A DNA stretch of 15,833 nucleotides, from assembly GCA_027622115.1 (NCBI GenBank), contig JAQBZS010000043.1, positions 1 through 15,833 on the forward strand, read 5' to 3'. Positions 13,724-15,833 of the stretch are shown here, one piece after another. Positions within the stretch are counted from its first letter, which is position 1; every line of letters begins with the position of its first letter. The notes under the pieces were generated by a model that searched no databases, had not been told where the DNA came from, and worked only from the letters and a program-made list of their open reading frames with translations. The position numbers and the translations under genes are program-made. Origin of the DNA: Planctomycetota bacterium. Its GTDB lineage: Bacteria; Planctomycetota; Planctomycetia; Planctomycetales; Planctomycetaceae.

Positions 13724-15043
13724 ATGATGCAAGACCAAACGCCGGCATCTCGCCGCGAATTCCTGACGCACACCGGGTTGGCATTGACCGCCGGCATTCG
13801 CTGTTCGAGTGATGCTTTCGCTGGCGATCGCGCGCCGAATTCGGACATTGCCAATTCACACGTTGCCAAGAGCCAGTCGCTCCCTAGCCCGCCGATCCAG
13901 CTTCCGACGGATCGGCTCGGGCCACCTAGTGGGCCGAAGAAACGCATCGCCGCCATCGCAACCACCTATTGGAAGTATTCGCACGCCGACGACATCATCA
14001 CCAAGTTCATCGAAGGCTACAGCATCGTGGGGCGAATTCACGCGCCGCACTGCACGGTGAAGAGCCTCTACATTGAGCAGTTCCCCGAAACGGATATCGG
14101 CCGAGGCATGGCGGCCCGATACAAGATTCCGCTGTATCAGACTCCGGCGGAAGCCTTGACGCTCGGCGGAGACACGCTGGCCGTCGATGGCGTGTTGCTC
14201 ATCGGTGAACACGGCGACTACCCGCTCAACGACAAGGGCCAGAAGCTCTATCCGCGGCGGCGGTTGTTCGAGGATATCGTCAAGGTGTTCCGCAAGTCCG
14301 GCCGCAGTGTCCCGGTCTTCAACGACAAGCATCTGTCGTATTCATGGGACAACGCCAAATGGATGTACGACCAAAGTCTCGAATTGAAGTTCCCGCTGAT
14401 GGCCGGTTCCAGCGTGCCGACCGCTTGGCGGTTACCGCCTTTGGAGTTTCGGCCCGGAGTCCAACTCGACAGCGCAATCGTCGTGTCAAGAGCCAGTTTC
14501 GAGAGTTACGGATTCCACTGCCTGGAGTTCCTGCAAGAATTCGTCCAGCGCCGGCGTGGAGGCGAAACCGGCGTGAAAGCGGTGCAGGCGTTGTCGGGAG
14601 AGGCCGCGTGGCAGGCTGCCAAGGACAAACGCTGGCCGGCTCATCTGATTCCCGCGGCCTTGAAGCCCGTCCCTGAATCCCGGCGATCCGTGTTCAACTT
14701 CGACGCGCTCCGCAAGACGACTGTTTTCTTGATCGAGTACAGCGATGAATTTCGGGCGGCGGTCTGTTTGAACTTCAGTTCGGAATTCACCTTCGCCGCC
14801 GATGTGGCGGGTCAATCCGAGCCGGTCGCGACCTACGCCTATTTGCCAAAACCGCAACGCGACCACTTCAGTTTTCTGTGTAATCACATCGAAACCATGT
14901 TCCGCAGTCGCGAGCCAAGCTATCCGGTCGAACGGACATTGCTGGTCACCGGCATCCTCGACGCGCTTCACGATTCCCGCGCAGCGGGCGGCAAACGTAT
15001 CGCAACCCCACAACTTGCGAAACTGACGTACAAACCCGCCTAA
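13724..15043 (+). CDS. Tat-type secreted protein of unknown function
   Basis: This is a 439-residue protein. The start has a twin-arginine-like signal (SRREFLTHTGLALTAG, 9-24), followed by a low-complexity linker rich in Ser, Pro and Ala to about residue 72. The mature part opens with KRIAAIATTYWKYSHADDI, a Rossmann-like first strand and helix without a glycine-rich loop. Conserved-looking stretches follow: VDGVLLIGEHGDYPLND (153-169), VPVFNDKHLSYSW (about 196-208) and PLMAGSSVPTAWR (225-237), rich in His, Asp and Trp. I recall similar proteins in Planctomycetota as hypotheticals, but I do not recognise a named family or catalytic motif. A carbohydrate- or dehydrogenase-related role is only a guess. 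AAGGA at 13710-13714 lies nine bases before the ATG at 13724. A second ATG follows at once, so the start is uncertain by one codon. Confidence 0.82.
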   Translation: MMQDQTPASRREFLTHTGLALTAGIRCSSDAFAGDRAPNSDIANSHVAKSQSLPSPPIQLPTDRLGPPSGPKKRIAAIATTYWKYSHADDIITKFIEGYSIVGRIHAPHCTVKSLYIEQFPETDIGRGMAARYKIPLYQTPAEALTLGGDTLAVDGVLLIGEHGDYPLNDKGQKLYPRRRLFEDIVKVFRKSGRSVPVFNDKHLSYSWDNAKWMYDQSLELKFPLMAGSSVPTAWRLPPLEFRPGVQLDSAIVVSRASFESYGFHCLEFLQEFVQRRRGGETGVKAVQALSGEAAWQAAKDKRWPAHLIPAALKPVPESRRSVFNFDALRKTTVFLIEYSDEFRAAVCLNFSSEFTFAADVAGQSEPVATYAYLPKPQRDHFSFLCNHIETMFRSREPSYPVERTLLVTGILDALHDSRAAGGKRIATPQLAKLTYKPA

Positions 15044-15059
15044 TCGAAACGACGATCTG

Positions 15060-15087
15060 TTGGATGAACGCGTGCAAAAACTATTTT
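15060..15087 (+). promoter_or_regulatory. Weak candidate promoter for the M14 peptidase gene
   Basis: TTGGAT (15060-15065) and TATTTT (15082-15087) are 16 bases apart and resemble -35 and -10 elements at 3 of 6 and 4 of 6 positions, in a locally AT-rich patch upstream of the gene at 15180. This rests on consensus match alone. Confidence 0.2.
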
Positions 15088-15179
15088 CGAAATCGACCGT
15101 GCCTCATGACGCGCGGATACATTCAGTCTCGACGATGTGAACGCGATGTAACCGATTGCCAATGCAATGGAACGGTGCC

Positions 15180-15833
15180 ATGGAATTGAGGACGTTGACG
15201 AAATTCGTATTCGCGGCATTTCTGGTCAGCGCGGCGTCCACGCTGCAAGCCGAGATGGAGTTTGCAAAGCTCAAAACGACGGTCGATTTTCCAGGCGGGT
15301 CTGCAGTTGTGAAGTCCGTCGACCGGAACCTGGGAATCATTCACATCACGCCGCAAGCGCGATCCGAACGGGGCTGGCCCTGCTGGTGGTACTTGAAGGT
15401 CGATGGTGCGAAGAAAGGGCAACCAGTCACGCTGAAACTGACAGCCAGTGACGGCGAATACCGACGCGGGCGTTTGCTCAGTGCCGACTGGTCTCAGCCC
15501 GATCGAGCTGCCATCAGCGTCGACAATGTGACGTGGACGCAGACTCCGAAATGTCAAAAGGCAAACGGCACGGCAACGTACAGCATCAAAGCGCCGACCG
15601 AGTCGTTCTGGATGGCCTGGGGACCGCCGTTTCTGCCATCGCACGCGGACGAGGTTCTGGAGTCGATCAGGTCGCGTTTACCGGATGCCACAATGTTTGA
15701 GCTGGCGAAGACTCGCGGCGGACGATCCGTGCGCGGAATTCGTATCGGCGGAACCGCAGACAAAGATTCGCCTGAATACGGCATCTGGATTCAGGCGAGG
15801 CAGCATGCCTGGGAAGCAGGTTCCAGTTGGGTC
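15180..15833 (+). CDS. M14-family zinc carboxypeptidase, N-terminal part (runs off the window)
   Basis: The open frame continues past the window end, giving 218 residues without a stop. A Sec signal peptide is clear: MELRTLTK, a hydrophobic core, and likely cleavage after LQA near residue 24. A beta-rich domain follows (about 25-150; for example WPCWWYLKVDGAKKG and FWMAWGPPFLPSH), as found before the catalytic domain in cytosolic-carboxypeptidase-like M14 proteins. The catalytic domain begins near 185, and YGIWIQARQHAWEAGSSW (200-217) carries the first zinc-binding pair as HxxE (His209, Glu212). The third zinc ligand and catalytic glutamate would lie beyond the edge. These enzymes remove C-terminal residues from proteins or peptides; here export points to extracellular or periplasmic action. 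An in-frame ATG at 15162 is an alternative start, but 15180 gives the cleaner signal peptide. Confidence 0.83.
   Translation, partial: MELRTLTKFVFAAFLVSAASTLQAEMEFAKLKTTVDFPGGSAVVKSVDRNLGIIHITPQARSERGWPCWWYLKVDGAKKGQPVTLKLTASDGEYRRGRLLSADWSQPDRAAISVDNVTWTQTPKCQKANGTATYSIKAPTESFWMAWGPPFLPSHADEVLESIRSRLPDATMFELAKTRGGRSVRGIRIGGTADKDSPEYGIWIQARQHAWEAGSSWV

Overview
The window looks like a chromosomal segment from a member of the Planctomycetota. This is an inference from gene content, not from a marker gene. The supporting signs are a Gfo/Idh/MocA-type protein carrying a Sec signal peptide, a von Willebrand A protein fused to a glutamine-amidotransferase-like domain, a secreted FG-GAP repeat protein whose N-terminus carries a degenerate LEPR-type motif, a Tat-type secreted protein, moderately GC-rich DNA, and long intergenic gaps with few strong Shine-Dalgarno sites. 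No rRNA, tRNA, CRISPR array or complete transposase is visible.

Layout, left to right. Positions 1-260 are non-coding. A secreted Gfo/Idh/MocA-like protein (261-1319, +) converges on an adenylate-forming, PaaK/EhpF-like protein with no C-terminal domain (1507-2607, -); two hairpins lie between them. After a 308-base gap with a perfect 16-bp tandem repeat come an orphan OmpR/PhoB-type response regulator (2916-3632, +) and a 935-residue DUF2235/Tle1-like alpha/beta hydrolase with several membrane segments and a lectin-like C-terminal motif (3842-6649, +). An 8-bp perfect inverted repeat sits just upstream of the hydrolase gene.

Positions 6650-7032 are dominated by a 232-bp MITE-like element with matched ends, an exact 9-bp target duplication and a long internal hairpin. 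It separates the hydrolase gene from a convergent gene on the minus strand (7033-10609) for a surface or secreted protein. That protein has 14 Asp-rich FG-GAP/VCBS repeats and about four fibronectin-III-like modules. Its reading frame is broken by one base at a TTTCCC run, which separates the LEPR-like N-terminus from the repeats.

Divergently transcribed from it is the VWA/GATase-like membrane protein (10980-13421, +), followed by a conserved-looking Tat-type secreted protein of unknown function (13724-15043, +). The start of an M14 zinc carboxypeptidase (15180 to the window end, +) runs off the edge.

The genes do not form one obvious pathway. Large gaps and changes of strand argue for mostly single-gene transcription units, many of them for envelope or secreted proteins. 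The best candidates for new biology are the membrane-tethered DUF2235 hydrolase with its lectin-like tail, the MITE-like hairpin element, and the frameshifted double-propeller surface protein.
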